NCBI RefSeq assembly: GCF_003265345.1
Contig: NZ_QFWW01000030.1
Location: 1 to 64,000 of the forward strand
Source of the DNA: Lentzea terrae
GTDB taxonomy: Bacteria; Actinomycetota; Actinomycetes; Mycobacteriales; Pseudonocardiaceae
Length of the DNA stretch: 64,000 nt
Reading direction: 5' to 3'
Positions 34,843 through 43,161 of the stretch are shown piece after piece. The translations under genes and the position numbers were made by a program. The notes below the pieces were generated by a model. The model saw only the letters and a list, made by a program, of their open reading frames with translations. It did no database searches and had not been told where the DNA came from. Numbering within the stretch: the first letter of the stretch is position 1; each line of letters starts with the position of its first letter.

Positions 34843-36105
34843 TCAGATCGGTGCGGCCGGCAGGCGCTCCTTGGCGCGGTCGAGCAGGGCGATCGCCGCG
34901 AGTGCCACTGCCGCGATGGCCGTCAGAGCTGCCCACAGAGGGGTGTAGTCCCCTTCCGGGATCGCGTGCGGGATCTTGTCGTAGCTGAGGAACAGCTGGA
35001 CCACCTCGCGAAAGCCCAGTGCGAAGCTGAGCAGCAGCGGTCCGGCCACGACGGGCAGCGCTCGCAGGTGCAGCACGCCGGACGCGGCGGTGGCGGCGGA
35101 CGACGTCACCGCCACCACCACCAGCGCGATGATCAGCGACCCGAGGCCGCCCTGGACCACGTCGTCGTAGCGACCGGTGACCTCGACGACCGTCCACATC
35201 AGGACGGCGAGCACCGTGCAGGCCGCAGCCGCCACGACCGTCGACCGGCCGAGGTGCGCGGCGAGGATCCCGAAGCCCAGCCCGATGACCGCGGCCGATC
35301 CGTACGTCGTGAGATGGCTGCCGGAGAAGTACAACCCAAGAGCCGCGGGCGCGGACACGGCGAACAGCACGAACCCCGCCGTCGCCGTCTTCAGGAACGC
35401 TCCCCTGCCCAGTGCGAGGGTCAGTCCGGCGGTGCAGAGCAACAGCACCGCTCCCGCGACCACCGCCACCAGCACCCGGTGCAGTTCGGACCGGACGACG
35501 AGGCCGACACCGATCAGCACGATCGGCAGGAAGGCCGCCGCGCTGCCCACGAGCGCCGCACGCCGGGAGATCGGTTCGGTTCGCGTGATCTTGCCCGTGC
35601 GCACCCCGTGCACCGCCAGCGCGCCGCCGGCGACCGCGAGCACCCCGAGCACGATTTCGAGGGCCGCGGGGCGCAGCAGTTGGTTGTCGAGCCAGTAGAG
35701 CCCGCGGAACAACGTCGCCAGCACCTGTGCCCCGACCACCAGCGCGGCCAGCGCGGCGGCCTGGGCGGCCGCCAGCGCGCCGATGACGATCAGCACCGTG
35801 CCGGCGACGCCGATGGACGTGATGATGCTCGTGGCTCCCGGCCGCAACGCCACGAAATGCGCCTGAGCCTCGATCGTGGTGACGAGGGCGGCGGTCGTGC
35901 CCACCGCGAGCAGCCACTGCCAGTGCTGCGTGAGCCAGACCCCGGCGACCGTCGCCAGCGCCGGAATCCCCAGGCTCGCGACGGAGTACTTGCTGAACCC
36001 CGAGTACATGCCGCTGTGGGTGGACAACAGGTCGAAGTCGCTCACGTTGAACACGGCGATCAACGCCAGCGCGACCGGACCCCACAGCCACCGGATGTTC
36101 TGCAC
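34843..36105 (-). CDS. multi-pass membrane protein, unknown function
   Basis: A very hydrophobic protein of about 420 residues with roughly 12 predicted transmembrane helices (for example WLWGPVALALIAVFNVSDFDLL, VLIVIGALAAAQAAALAALV, AAFLPIVLIGVGLVV, LIIALVVVAVTSSAATAASGV). GTG 36105 is the preferred start because TACGTT lies 8 nt upstream (leaderless layout). An upstream ATG at 36156 would overlap the preceding gene by 14 bp. No transporter or enzyme signature was recognised. The neighbouring genes give no functional hint. Confidence 0.7.
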   Translation of the reverse strand: MQNIRWLWGPVALALIAVFNVSDFDLLSTHSGMYSGFSKYSVASLGIPALATVAGVWLTQHWQWLLAVGTTAALVTTIEAQAHFVALRPGATSIITSIGVAGTVLIVIGALAAAQAAALAALVVGAQVLATLFRGLYWLDNQLLRPAALEIVLGVLAVAGGALAVHGVRTGKITRTEPISRRAALVGSAAAFLPIVLIGVGLVVRSELHRVLVAVVAGAVLLLCTAGLTLALGRGAFLKTATAGFVLFAVSAPAALGLYFSGSHLTTYGSAAVIGLGFGILAAHLGRSTVVAAAACTVLAVLMWTVVEVTGRYDDVVQGGLGSLIIALVVVAVTSSAATAASGVLHLRALPVVAGPLLLSFALGFREVVQLFLSYDKIPHAIPEGDYTPLWAALTAIAAVALAAIALLDRAKERLPAAPI

Positions 36106-36142
36106 AGCGCGGAACGTAGCGGGGCAGGCAGGCCGGGGTGGC

Positions 36143-36724
36143 TCAGTTGAGCACATCCAGGAGGTCGAGATATCCCGTGGTGGTGCGCCACAACGCGTCC
36201 GAGTACGGCGTCAGCTTGCCGGGGCTCCAACGGCGATCGGTGTAGTCCTGGTTGGCTTTGTGCAACGCCTGCAAGCTCACCGCGAGCTCGTCCTCCAGCC
36301 GCTTCCTGAGCTCTTCCGGTGCCGGCGCGGCCGTCCTGACCAGTTCGCCGGTACCGTCGCTGACCGCGACCAGCGCTTCCTCGTTGATGCCGTCCGCCGC
36401 GCTCCACACCAACGCGGGCCGCTCGATGCGGTGGTTCCACACCGGCGCGTCCTTGGACCGCCACAGCGCGTCGATCGGGTTGCGGGACACGCGGGTCGAG
36501 TTCGCCCAGTGCTCGGCCCCGACCGGTTCGCTCAGCCACGGCACCTCGTCCACCGGCAGGTCCGTGACCAGCGCGACCTCGATGACCTCCAGGTCCTTCG
36601 GCACGTCCAGCAGCTCGCCGAACACCCACAGTTCGACCACCTGGAACCGGAAGAACGACCCCGGCAGGTCGCCGCACTTCTCGGCGAGCTCAACCAGGTG
36701 GTGCACAGCGCGAGACCATTTCAC
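36143..36724 (-). CDS. uncharacterised protein (DUF7711-like)
   Basis: A soluble protein of 193 residues starting at GTG 36724 (VKWSRAVHHLVELAEKCGDL). An upstream ATG at 36802 would overlap the divergent amidase gene and is unlikely. Recognisable segments are FFRFQVVELWVFGELLD, VIEVALVTDLPVDEVPWL, STRVSRNPIDALWRSKDAPVWNHRIERPALVW and KANQDYTDRRWSPGKLTPYSDALWRTTTGYLDLLD. It resembles a family of actinomycete proteins filed, to my recollection, under DUF7711. Function unknown. It shares its promoter region with the amidase. Confidence 0.65.
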   Translation of the reverse strand: MKWSRAVHHLVELAEKCGDLPGSFFRFQVVELWVFGELLDVPKDLEVIEVALVTDLPVDEVPWLSEPVGAEHWANSTRVSRNPIDALWRSKDAPVWNHRIERPALVWSAADGINEEALVAVSDGTGELVRTAAPAPEELRKRLEDELAVSLQALHKANQDYTDRRWSPGKLTPYSDALWRTTTGYLDLLDVLN

Positions 36725-36753
36725 GGATGGATCATGCCTGACGGGAGACCGAC

Positions 36754-37686
36754 ATGTCGCAGCTGACCGAGGCTCTGGCCCGGCTGGACCTCGTGGAACC
36801 AACGCTCTGCGCCTTCCACGAGGTCTACCGCACCTTCACCCCGGTCGACCCGTCCTTACCCCTCGCCGGCCTGCCCATCGCGGTGAAGCGCGGCGAGCGC
36901 CGCAGCCACCGCTCGTCGCTGGTGGCGCTCGGCTGCGTCCCCATCGGCCTCACCACCACACCCGACGGCAGCACGCCCTGGCAGACGTGGGGCCGCAACT
37001 CTCGTGGTGTCACACGCAACCCGTGGAACCTGGACCGCACGCCCGGCGGCTCGTCGGCGGGGTCCGCGGTGGCGGTAGCGGCCGGCATCGTGCCGCTCGC
37101 GACAGGCGTCGACGGGGCGGGCTCGATCCGCATCCCCGCAGCGTGGTGCGGCGTGCTCGGTCTCAAGACCACGTCGTCGGAGCGAGCGGCAGTCGGCGTC
37201 TTCACCCGCGATCCCGAGCTGCTCGCGATCTACACGGGCACGTCGGAGGTCAGCTCCCCGACCGCCGTCTGGTCCGCGGACCTGGGCTTCGCCGAAGTGG
37301 ACGACGAACAGGCCGAGATCGCCTGGCGCGCGGCGGCACCGTTGCGGCCACAACCCGTCGAAATCGCGCTGCCTGATCCCGCCGAGGACTGGTTCGCCGG
37401 CCGCTGCGGCCCCAACCCGGTGCTGGACGAGCTGTTCGAGACCGCGGACCTGCTGCTCACCCCGACGACTCCCGGTCCACCGCACGGGCACGACGGTCCG
37501 GGAGACCGCATCAACACGTCGCTCACCTGGGCGTTCAACCTCAGCGGCCACCCGGCGATCAGCATCCCGGCAGGTTTTGACTCCGAGGGCCTGCCGGTGG
37601 GGCTGCAGGCGGTGGCGCGACACGGCCGGGAGGCGGACCTGATCGCCGCCGCGCGCGCCGTCCTGGCCTCCGATCGGGTGTTTTGA
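36754..37686 (+). CDS. amidase signature family protein, compact
   Basis: This amidase-signature hydrolase has the complete Ser-cisSer-Lys triad: Lys in LPIAVKRGE, cis-Ser in [16 protein letters not shown] and nucleophile Ser in [19 protein letters not shown]. At 310 residues it is about 150 shorter than GatA-type amidases. The region after GLKTT (normally 120-200 residues of substrate-side structure) is condensed, and then [13 protein letters not shown] and [25 protein letters not shown] resume the usual C-terminus. It may be a natural compact variant. It ends in TTGA, overlapping the next, broken gene. Substrate unknown. Confidence 0.82.
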   Translation: MSQLTEALARLDLVEPTLCAFHEVYRTFTPVDPSLPLAGLPIAVKRGERRSHRSSLVALGCVPIGLTTTPDGSTPWQTWGRNSRGVTRNPWNLDRTPGGSSAGSAVAVAAGIVPLATGVDGAGSIRIPAAWCGVLGLKTTSSERAAVGVFTRDPELLAIYTGTSEVSSPTAVWSADLGFAEVDDEQAEIAWRAAAPLRPQPVEIALPDPAEDWFAGRCGPNPVLDELFETADLLLTPTTPGPPHGHDGPGDRINTSLTWAFNLSGHPAISIPAGFDSEGLPVGLQAVARHGREADLIAAARAVLASDRVF

Positions 37687-38044
37687 CTCCAATCACCTCG
37701 CCGGTCGCCGCGCCTGCGGTCTTCTCGTCGCTCGAGGAGGCCCGCAAAGGCGACGCGGACGGCGCGTGGCGTCAGGTGAACATGCGCACCCTGAAGCGCG
37801 CGGCCAAACCAGCGCTGGAATGCGTGTCGCACTCGTTCGGCCAGGTCCGTGACCACTTCGCGTGCAACCCGTGCAAGTCGCTCGACCGGACGTTGATCGC
37901 GATCGGCGACGGGCGGGCCTGCACTACCAGTCCCGGTCGGACGGCAACACCATCGTGATCGCCAAGGCCGAGACCGCGTCCGGACACGTCCAAGTCGACG
38001 TCCTCGACGCGGTGGCGGACATGGCCGGCTGGCTGCCGCGCTAG
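37683..38044 (+). pseudogene. hypothetical gene broken by an out-of-frame internal deletion
   Basis: Two frames together read like one protein. Frame one (from TTG 37683) gives SSLEEARKGDADGAWRQVNM..ACNPCKSLDRTLIAIGDGR, then goes out of frame. The other frame continues with GLHYQSRSDGNTIVIAKAET..VLDAVADMAGWLPR and stops at 38044. The join is near 37912-37920 (repeated CGGGC). The central part seems to be missing. The intact family appears to be a conserved actinomycete protein of unknown role. TTGA overlap shows it was coupled to the amidase. Confidence 0.6.
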
Positions 38045-38091
38045 GTCTCGGGCACGATGTCGAGAACCGACGAACGGCTGCGACACAGGCC

Positions 38092-38475
38092 ATGAACACC
38101 GACACGCGCGTTGACGACTACATCACCGGGCTGCCCGAGTGGCAGCAGGAGATCTGCCGCGAGGTCCGCAGGCTCGTCCACGAGGCCGACCCGGACGTCG
38201 AGGAGACGATCAAGTTCACGAACCGGCCCTACTTCGTGCTGGACGGCAACATCTGCGCGTTGCTCGGCACCAAGGACCACGTGAACGTGATGCTCTACGA
38301 CAAAGCGATCGTGCCGGACCCGCAGAACATCATCACGAGCGGCCACGGCAACAAGACCGCGCGCATGATCTCGGTGTACCGCGACCAGCCGCTCAACGCG
38401 CCGGCGCTCGTCGAGATGTTCCGGCGCATCATCGCCAACAACCGGCTGCGCAGGAGTGTCGGACCTCGTCGGTAA
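38092..38475 (+). CDS. DUF1801 domain-containing protein
   Basis: A 127-residue YdhG/DUF1801-type protein: VDDYITGLPEWQQEICREVRRLVHEADPDVEETIKFTNRPYFVLDGNICALLGTKDHVNVMLYDKAIVPDP. The family (including YdeI-like proteins) forms a small alpha/beta fold linked in some species to iron or antimicrobial peptide responses; no role can be assigned here. It is followed 11 bp later by the RNase H gene and may share its transcript. Confidence 0.85.
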   Translation: MNTDTRVDDYITGLPEWQQEICREVRRLVHEADPDVEETIKFTNRPYFVLDGNICALLGTKDHVNVMLYDKAIVPDPQNIITSGHGNKTARMISVYRDQPLNAPALVEMFRRIIANNRLRRSVGPRR

Positions 38476-38486
38476 CCTCATGACGC

Positions 38487-39188
38487 ATGGAGGTCGAGAT
38501 CTACACCGACGGTGCCTGCAGCCCCAATCCCGGTCCTGGCGGCTGGGGTGCGGTGTTGCGCTACGGCGCGCATGAGAAGGACATGTACGGCGGTGACATC
38601 GGCCCCACGACGAACAACCGCATGGAACTGATGGCCCCCATCGTGGCGTTGGAGAGCCTCACGCGCCCGTCCACCGTGAAGCTCTACACGGACAGCACGT
38701 ACGTCCGGAACGGCATCACCTCGTGGGTCCACGGGTGGAAGGCGAACGGCTGGCTCACGAAGGCCCGTGAGCCCGTCAAGAACGTCGACCTGTGGCGTCG
38801 CCTGGAAGAAGCCGCCGCCAAGCACGAGGTGGAGTGGCACTGGGTCAAGGGCCACGCGGGACACCCGGAGAACGAGCGCGCCGACCGGCTGGCCGTGCGC
38901 GGAGTCGAGGAGGTGACGGGGCGGGAAATCACGCAGCCCCAAGCAAAACTGAAGAAAGCGGCCAAGCAGAAGCCGAAGCAACCACGCGAGCTGAGCGGCG
39001 AACCGTGTGGCGCGCCCACGAAGAAGGGCACGCCGTGTCCGATCACCGCGGGAGCCAACGGACTGTGTCACGTGCACGACCCGGCGCTGCAGTGCGGTGC
39101 CCTCACGAAGAAGGGCGCGCCCTGCACGATCGCGACCGGCGGCGGCCGGTGCGAGTACCACCAGGATGCGCTGGAGCTGTTCACCTGA
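38487..39188 (+). CDS. rnhA: ribonuclease HI with C-terminal double zinc-knuckle extension
   Basis: RNase HI cleaves the RNA strand of RNA-DNA hybrids. Residues 1-145 are a full catalytic domain: [21 protein letters not shown] (first Asp), NNRMELMAP (Glu), [13 protein letters not shown] (second Asp), [20 protein letters not shown] (final Asp). A Lys-rich linker (about 155-175) leads to two tandem copies of a motif of about 25 residues, [16 protein letters not shown] and [16 protein letters not shown], each with three Cys and one His able to bind zinc. The extension makes the protein 233 residues, against about 155 in the family. It may add nucleic-acid or protein binding. Confidence 0.92.
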   Translation: MEVEIYTDGACSPNPGPGGWGAVLRYGAHEKDMYGGDIGPTTNNRMELMAPIVALESLTRPSTVKLYTDSTYVRNGITSWVHGWKANGWLTKAREPVKNVDLWRRLEEAAAKHEVEWHWVKGHAGHPENERADRLAVRGVEEVTGREITQPQAKLKKAAKQKPKQPRELSGEPCGAPTKKGTPCPITAGANGLCHVHDPALQCGALTKKGAPCTIATGGGRCEYHQDALELFT

Positions 39189-39212
39189 CGGTGGGCGCAC
39201 TCCCCCACCCGA

Positions 39213-40007
39213 TTACGTGACGGCAAGAGAAGCCAGCAACCGCAACGCTTCCTCCGACGGACTGCCAGGCGCGGCCACATAGGTCACCAGCACCTGCCCC
39301 GCGTCCGAGGTCAACGGTTCCGCAGCCAACTCCAGCGGCCCCAGCTGCGGATGGTTCATGCGCTTGAACATGGCTGCCCGCTCGCGCACCGGATGCTCCG
39401 CCCACAACGTGCGGAACAGCGGCGACGCCGAGCACATCTCCTCCACCAGCGCGAGCAGCGCCGGGTCGGAAGGGTGCACGCCGTAGTCCGCCCGCAGGTA
39501 GCCGACGTTCTCGCGCGCGCAGTCCAGCCAGCCGACGAACAACTCGCGCGCGGCCGGATCGGTGAACATGTACCGCACCATGTTCGGCTGCTCGCGGAAG
39601 TCCGTCACGAGCGCCGCGGCCAACGGGTTCCACGCCAGCACGTCGAGCCGCCGGCCGAGGACCATCGCGGGCACGCCCTGCAGCGCGTCGAGCAACCACC
39701 GCAACGCCGGCCGCACGATCTCCGACGACGCCTCCACCCGAGTGGGTCGCGCCAGCCGGTAGAGGTGCGCGCGCTCGGCCGAGTCCAGCCGGAGCGCCGC
39801 AGCCAGCGCGTCCAGGATCGAGTCGGACGCGTTGGCCGCACGCCCCTGCTCCATGCGCGTGTAGTAGTCGACGCTGATCCCGGCCAGCTGCGCCAGCTCC
39901 TCGCGCCGCAACCCCGGCACCCGCCGCCGCGTAGCCCGCTCCGGCGGATCCAGTGCTGCCCGGCGGGCGCGCAGAAACTCCCCCAACTCGCTCACGGCCC
40001 CCATCAT
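39213..40007 (-). CDS. XRE/MmyB family transcriptional regulator
   Basis: A 264-residue regulator with an N-terminal HTH (LGEFLRARRAALDPPERATRRRVPGLRREELAQLAGISVDYYTRMEQGR) and the MmyB ligand-binding PAS-like domain (LLDALQGVPAMVLGRRLDVLAWNPLAAAL, RYMFTDPAARELFVGWLDCARENVGYLR, SPLFRTLWAEHPVRER, HPQLGPLELAAEPL). This is the common actinobacterial family usually next to short-chain dehydrogenases. Starts ATG 40007 or 40004 overlap the SDR stop (TGATG), so it is coupled to and downstream of the SDR. A fatty-acid-like ligand is known for the founding domain; the ligand here is unknown. Confidence 0.92.
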   Translation of the reverse strand: MMGAVSELGEFLRARRAALDPPERATRRRVPGLRREELAQLAGISVDYYTRMEQGRAANASDSILDALAAALRLDSAERAHLYRLARPTRVEASSEIVRPALRWLLDALQGVPAMVLGRRLDVLAWNPLAAALVTDFREQPNMVRYMFTDPAARELFVGWLDCARENVGYLRADYGVHPSDPALLALVEEMCSASPLFRTLWAEHPVRERAAMFKRMNHPQLGPLELAAEPLTSDAGQVLVTYVAAPGSPSEEALRLLASLAVT

Positions 40008-40696
40008 GCCGGGATCGCCCCGACCAGGCCGCCGTCGATCACGAAGTCCTGCCCGGTCACGTACCCGGCGCGCTCGGACAGCAGGAACGCCACCACGTGC
40101 GCGACGTCCGAAGGCTCGCCGAGCCGACCCATCGCCACCTGCCGGCGGAAAGGCTCGTCGTCGGCGACGTTGTCCCGGAACATGTCCGTCGCGATGTACC
40201 CAGGGCTCACCGTGTTGACCCGGATCCCCGGCAACTCGGCCCCCAGCGTCCGCGCCAAGCTGTGCACCGCAGCCTTGCTGGCCGTGTACAGCGACGCACC
40301 GGCCATCCCGCGATGCACGGTCCACGACGCGTTGATCACCACCGACGCCCCCGGCTTCAGCCGCGCCCGCTGCACCGTGAAGTAGACGCCCTTGAAGTTC
40401 GTGGCCAGCACCCGGTCGACGTCCTCCTCGGTGACCGTCCCGAACGGCGCGAACACCCCGACCCCGGCGTTCGCGAACACCCCGTCCACCTCGCCGACCC
40501 GCGCCATCAACGCCTCGACATCAGCCACCCGAGCCACGTCCGCGACGACGGTCTCGACGCCGATCTCCTTGCGCGCCAACGCCAGCCGCTCCGCAGAACG
40601 CCCGGCCACCACCACCCGCGCGCCCTCCTCCACCAGCACCCGCGCCGTCGCCAGCCCGATACCGCTACCGCCACCCGTGATCAGAAACGTCTTCAT
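40004..40696 (-). CDS. SDR family oxidoreductase
   Basis: A classical short-chain dehydrogenase of 230 residues from ATG 40696. It has the cofactor motif ITGGGSGIGLATA with VVVAGRS (Arg after the second strand favours NADP), VFANAGVGVFAP (NNAG equivalent), catalytic Ser in VVINASWTV, YTASKAAV (YxxxK) and SPGYIATDMFRD. Its substrate is unknown. It is transcribed with the downstream MmyB regulator, which probably controls it, and it is divergent from a PPOX gene across a 90-bp region containing a strong palindrome. Confidence 0.92.
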   Translation of the reverse strand: MKTFLITGGGSGIGLATARVLVEEGARVVVAGRSAERLALARKEIGVETVVADVARVADVEALMARVGEVDGVFANAGVGVFAPFGTVTEEDVDRVLATNFKGVYFTVQRARLKPGASVVINASWTVHRGMAGASLYTASKAAVHSLARTLGAELPGIRVNTVSPGYIATDMFRDNVADDEPFRRQVAMGRLGEPSDVAHVVAFLLSERAGYVTGQDFVIDGGLVGAIPA

Positions 40697-40741
40697 GACC
40701 ACCACGATCAACGCAGCCGCACCCCCGAACCAGACCCGCCC

Positions 40742-40768
40742 TTTCCTGGGTCTGCGAAGACCAGGAAA
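40742..40768. promoter_or_regulatory. palindrome between SDR and PPOX genes, candidate operator
   Basis: Arms TTTCCTGG (40742-40749) and CCAGGAAA (40761-40768), extended inward by TCT/AGA, make an almost perfect 27-bp dyad with one unpaired G. It lies in the divergent region, 6 bp upstream of the TAGCGT -10 of the PPOX gene. The neighbouring MmyB regulator is the natural candidate to bind it. Confidence 0.55.
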
Positions 40769-40786
40769 CGGCGTAGCGTCCCCGTC

Positions 40787-41200
40787 ATGCTTCCCGAATC
40801 CGCCAGGGCAGTGCTGGAGTCCAACGCGCTCGCCCACCTCGTGACGCTAGGCAGCGACGGCGCACCCCAGGTGACCATCGTCTGGGTGGGGCTGGACGGC
40901 GACGAGATCGTCTCCGGCCACCTGATGCAGCAGCAGAAGGTCCGCAACATCCGCAAGGACGGCCGCGTGGTGCTGTCCCTGGAAACCCCGAAAATCAACG
41001 AGATGGGCCTGCAGGAGTACCTGGTCGTCTACGGCACCGCGCGCATCACCGAGGGCGGTGCGCCGGAGCTCCTCCAGCGCCTCGCGCACACCTACCTCGG
41101 CCCGGACGTGAAGTTCCCGCCGTTCGACAACCCGCCGCCCGGCTTCGTCACGCGCATCAAGGTCGACCGCGTGGCCGGCGTCGGCCCCTGGGTCTCCTAA
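40787..41200 (+). CDS. PPOX class F420-dependent oxidoreductase
   Basis: A split-barrel flavin/deazaflavin protein of 137 residues: LPESARAVLESNALAHLVTLGSDGAPQVTIVWVGLDGDEIVSGHL, KVRNIRKDGRVVLSLE and YLVVYGTARITEGGAPELLQRL. These match the actinobacterial F420-binding PPOX/FDOR-B group, which reduce unsaturated or quinone-like substrates with F420H2. TAGCGT at 40774-40779 places the ATG 8 nt downstream, so the mRNA is probably leaderless. The last 4 bp overlap a gene remnant on the other strand. Confidence 0.9.
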   Translation: MLPESARAVLESNALAHLVTLGSDGAPQVTIVWVGLDGDEIVSGHLMQQQKVRNIRKDGRVVLSLETPKINEMGLQEYLVVYGTARITEGGAPELLQRLAHTYLGPDVKFPPFDNPPPGFVTRIKVDRVAGVGPWVS

Positions 41201-41627
41201 ACTGAACAGCAGGAGCGGACGGCGGGCTGGCCCGTGTAGTTCGGACCGGCCGCGTCGTCGGCACCCAGGTAGCGGAACGGCAGCCGTGGCTGCCCACCAC
41301 CGACGTAGCCGATGCGGCGCCGGCGGTTGTCGTAGCTGAAGCCCGCCTCCCGCAAGGCTTTGGTCAGCACGCGGCGAACGGGCTGCCGTCGGCCCGACGC
41401 ACGCCGGCGACGTCGAAGTTCGCCACGAACCGACCGCCTGGCACGAGCCAGGACGCTGCGCGCACCAGCAAACCGAGTTTGTCGCCCACGTAATGCAGCC
41501 CGTGCACGCAAGTCACGAGATCAACGCCCAGCTCACGGCGATAGCTCGCCAGACCCCGTTCCCGGTTCATCGCGCAGTTCGCGACCACCGAGGACCGCCA
41601 CAGCGACTCGTCGTCCAGCAAGGTCAC
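41197..41627 (-). pseudogene. frameshifted remnant of a SAM-dependent methyltransferase-like gene
   Basis: From GTG 41627 (GTGA overlap with the aminotransferase stop) one frame gives TLLDDESLWRSSVVANCAMNRERGLASYRRELGVDLVTCVHGLHYVGDKL..GGRFVANFDVAGVRRADGSPF and stops at 41364. A second frame continues with LTKALREAGFSYDNRRRRIGYVGG..RLPFRYLGADDAAGPNYTGQPA to 41197. The pieces read as one methyltransferase C-terminal part with a frameshift near 41370. The SAM-binding N-terminal loop is absent, so 5' truncation is likely too. Confidence 0.6.
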
Positions 41628-42760
41628 CGGAACACCTTCGCCAGGCGGGCCATGCCCTCCACGATCTCCTCCGGCGTGTTGGTGGTGAACGACATCCGGA
41701 ACGTCGCCCGGTCCGGAGTGGTCGCGAAGAACGGTGCGCCAGGCACGAACGCGACGTCGTAGGACAGCGCTTCCTTCAGCAACTCGGCGCTGTCCACGAC
41801 ACCGGGCAGGCGCAGCCACACGAACATGCCGCCGTCCGGATCAGTCCAGGTCGTGCCGTCCGGGACCGCGGCGGGCAACGCCTCGATCATCGTATCGCGC
41901 CGCGCCCCGTACGCCACGCACAACCGAGCCACGTGCGCATCGAGATCGTTGTGCGCCAGGTACACCGCAGCTGCCGCTTGGTCCACTGTGGACGTGTGCA
42001 GGTCGGCGGCCTGCTTCACGATCACCAACGTCCGCAGCAGCTCGGCAGGCGCCCGCAACCACCCGAGCCGCATGCCCGGCGCACCGATCTTCGAGAAGCT
42101 GCCGAGGTAGATGGTTCGGTCGCTGATGGCTGCCAGCGGCGCGACAGCCGAGCCCCGATAGCGCAGCTCACCGTAAGGGTCGTCCTCCACCACCCAGAAC
42201 GAGTGCTCCTCCGCCAACGCAGCGATCTCCGCGCGACGAGCAGCGGACAACGTCCGGCCGGTCGGGTTCGCGAACGTCGGCACCAGGTACAGCACAGTCG
42301 GGCGTTCAGCAGCCACCACGGACCGCAACGACGCAACGGACAGCCCGTCGGCGTCGCTCGCAACCGGCACGATCCGCGCACCCACCATCTGAAAACACTG
42401 CAGCGCAGCCAGATACGTCGGCTCCTCCACAGCCACGACGGCCCCCTGCTCCAGCAACGCCGTGGCCACCAAGGTCAACGCCTGCTGCGAGCCAGAAGTG
42501 ATCAGCACGTCCGAAGTGGGCAGTCCGCGACCGGTCAGCCGCTCACTCACCAACGACCGCAGAACCGAATTTCCTTCCGTGGGCGCGTATTGCAGCACCG
42601 ACCGGTCCTGCAGTGCGACCGAGTAGGCGGCGCGCAGAGCGTCCAGGTCGAACAGCTCGGGCGCGGGAAGCCCACCCGCGAAGGAGATCACCTCCGGGCG
42701 GGACGTCAGCGCGAGCAGATCGCGCACCGGTGAGCTGGCCACGGAGAGGGTGCGGTGCAT
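41624..42760 (-). CDS. PLP-dependent aminotransferase (fold type I, LysN/2-aminoadipate type)
   Basis: A 378-residue class I/II aminotransferase: VISFAGGLPAPELFDLDAL, TSGSQQALTLVATALLEQG, PTFANPTGRTLSAARR, EEHSFWVVEDDPYGELRY (Asp binding the pyridine N) and IYLGSFSKIGAPGMRLGW (PLP Lys). SFTTNTPEEIVEGMARL includes the C-terminal domain. It lacks the MocR HTH domain and is closest in pattern to 2-aminoadipate or aromatic aminotransferases. TAACGT is located 7 nt before the ATG, so it should be leaderless. The amino donor is unknown. It is divergent from the ArsR gene. Confidence 0.9.
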   Translation of the reverse strand: MHRTLSVASSPVRDLLALTSRPEVISFAGGLPAPELFDLDALRAAYSVALQDRSVLQYAPTEGNSVLRSLVSERLTGRGLPTSDVLITSGSQQALTLVATALLEQGAVVAVEEPTYLAALQCFQMVGARIVPVASDADGLSVASLRSVVAAERPTVLYLVPTFANPTGRTLSAARRAEIAALAEEHSFWVVEDDPYGELRYRGSAVAPLAAISDRTIYLGSFSKIGAPGMRLGWLRAPAELLRTLVIVKQAADLHTSTVDQAAAAVYLAHNDLDAHVARLCVAYGARRDTMIEALPAAVPDGTTWTDPDGGMFVWLRLPGVVDSAELLKEALSYDVAFVPGAPFFATTPDRATFRMSFTTNTPEEIVEGMARLAKVFR

Positions 42761-42811
42761 GAACGCACGTTAACCAGCACGCCCACAAACCGGACCCGGA
42801 TTTCCAGCCAG

Positions 42812-42841
42812 TGGACGCCTATATGCCAAGTGGGCTATATT
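42812..42841 (+). promoter_or_regulatory. leaderless promoter of the ArsR gene
   Basis: TGGACG (42812-42817) and TATATT (42836-42841) are 18 bp apart, and ATG 42848 follows 7 nt later. Two direct copies of a TATAT(T)GCCAA sequence (about 42819 and 42836) surround the -10 and are candidate ArsR-binding half-sites. Confidence 0.5.
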
Positions 42842-42847
42842 GCCAAC

Positions 42848-43159
42848 ATGGCATCTACCTTCGCCGTGCTGGCTGACCAGAGCCGCCGGGAGATCCTCGA
42901 CCTGCTGCGGGAACGCGAGCGGCCGGTCGGCGACATCGTCGAACGGCTGACGCTCACCCAGCCGACCGTCTCGAAGCACCTCAAGGTGCTGCGCGAGGCC
43001 GGCCTGGTCGAGGTCCGCACCGACGCCCAACGGCGCTGGTACCGGCTCTCCCCCGGCCCGCTGGCGGAGATCGACGCCTGGCTCGCGCCCTACCGCCGGA
43101 TGTGGGAGAAGAGCCTGGACGCGCTCGAACGACGACTCGACGAGATCGAAGGGGACTGA
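42848..43159 (+). CDS. ArsR family transcriptional regulator
   Basis: A small winged-helix repressor of 103 residues from ATG 42848: MASTFAVLADQSRREILDLLRERERPVGDIVERLTLTQPTVSKHLKVLREAGLVEVRTDAQRRWYRLSPGPLAEIDAWLAPYR. It lacks the metal-binding Cys motifs, as usual for ArsR proteins paired with AHSA1/SRPBCC genes. The following SRPBCC gene starts 2 bp after its stop, forming the well-known ArsR-AHSA1 operon. Ligand unknown. Confidence 0.93.
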   Translation: MASTFAVLADQSRREILDLLRERERPVGDIVERLTLTQPTVSKHLKVLREAGLVEVRTDAQRRWYRLSPGPLAEIDAWLAPYRRMWEKSLDALERRLDEIEGD

Positions 43160-43161
43160 CC

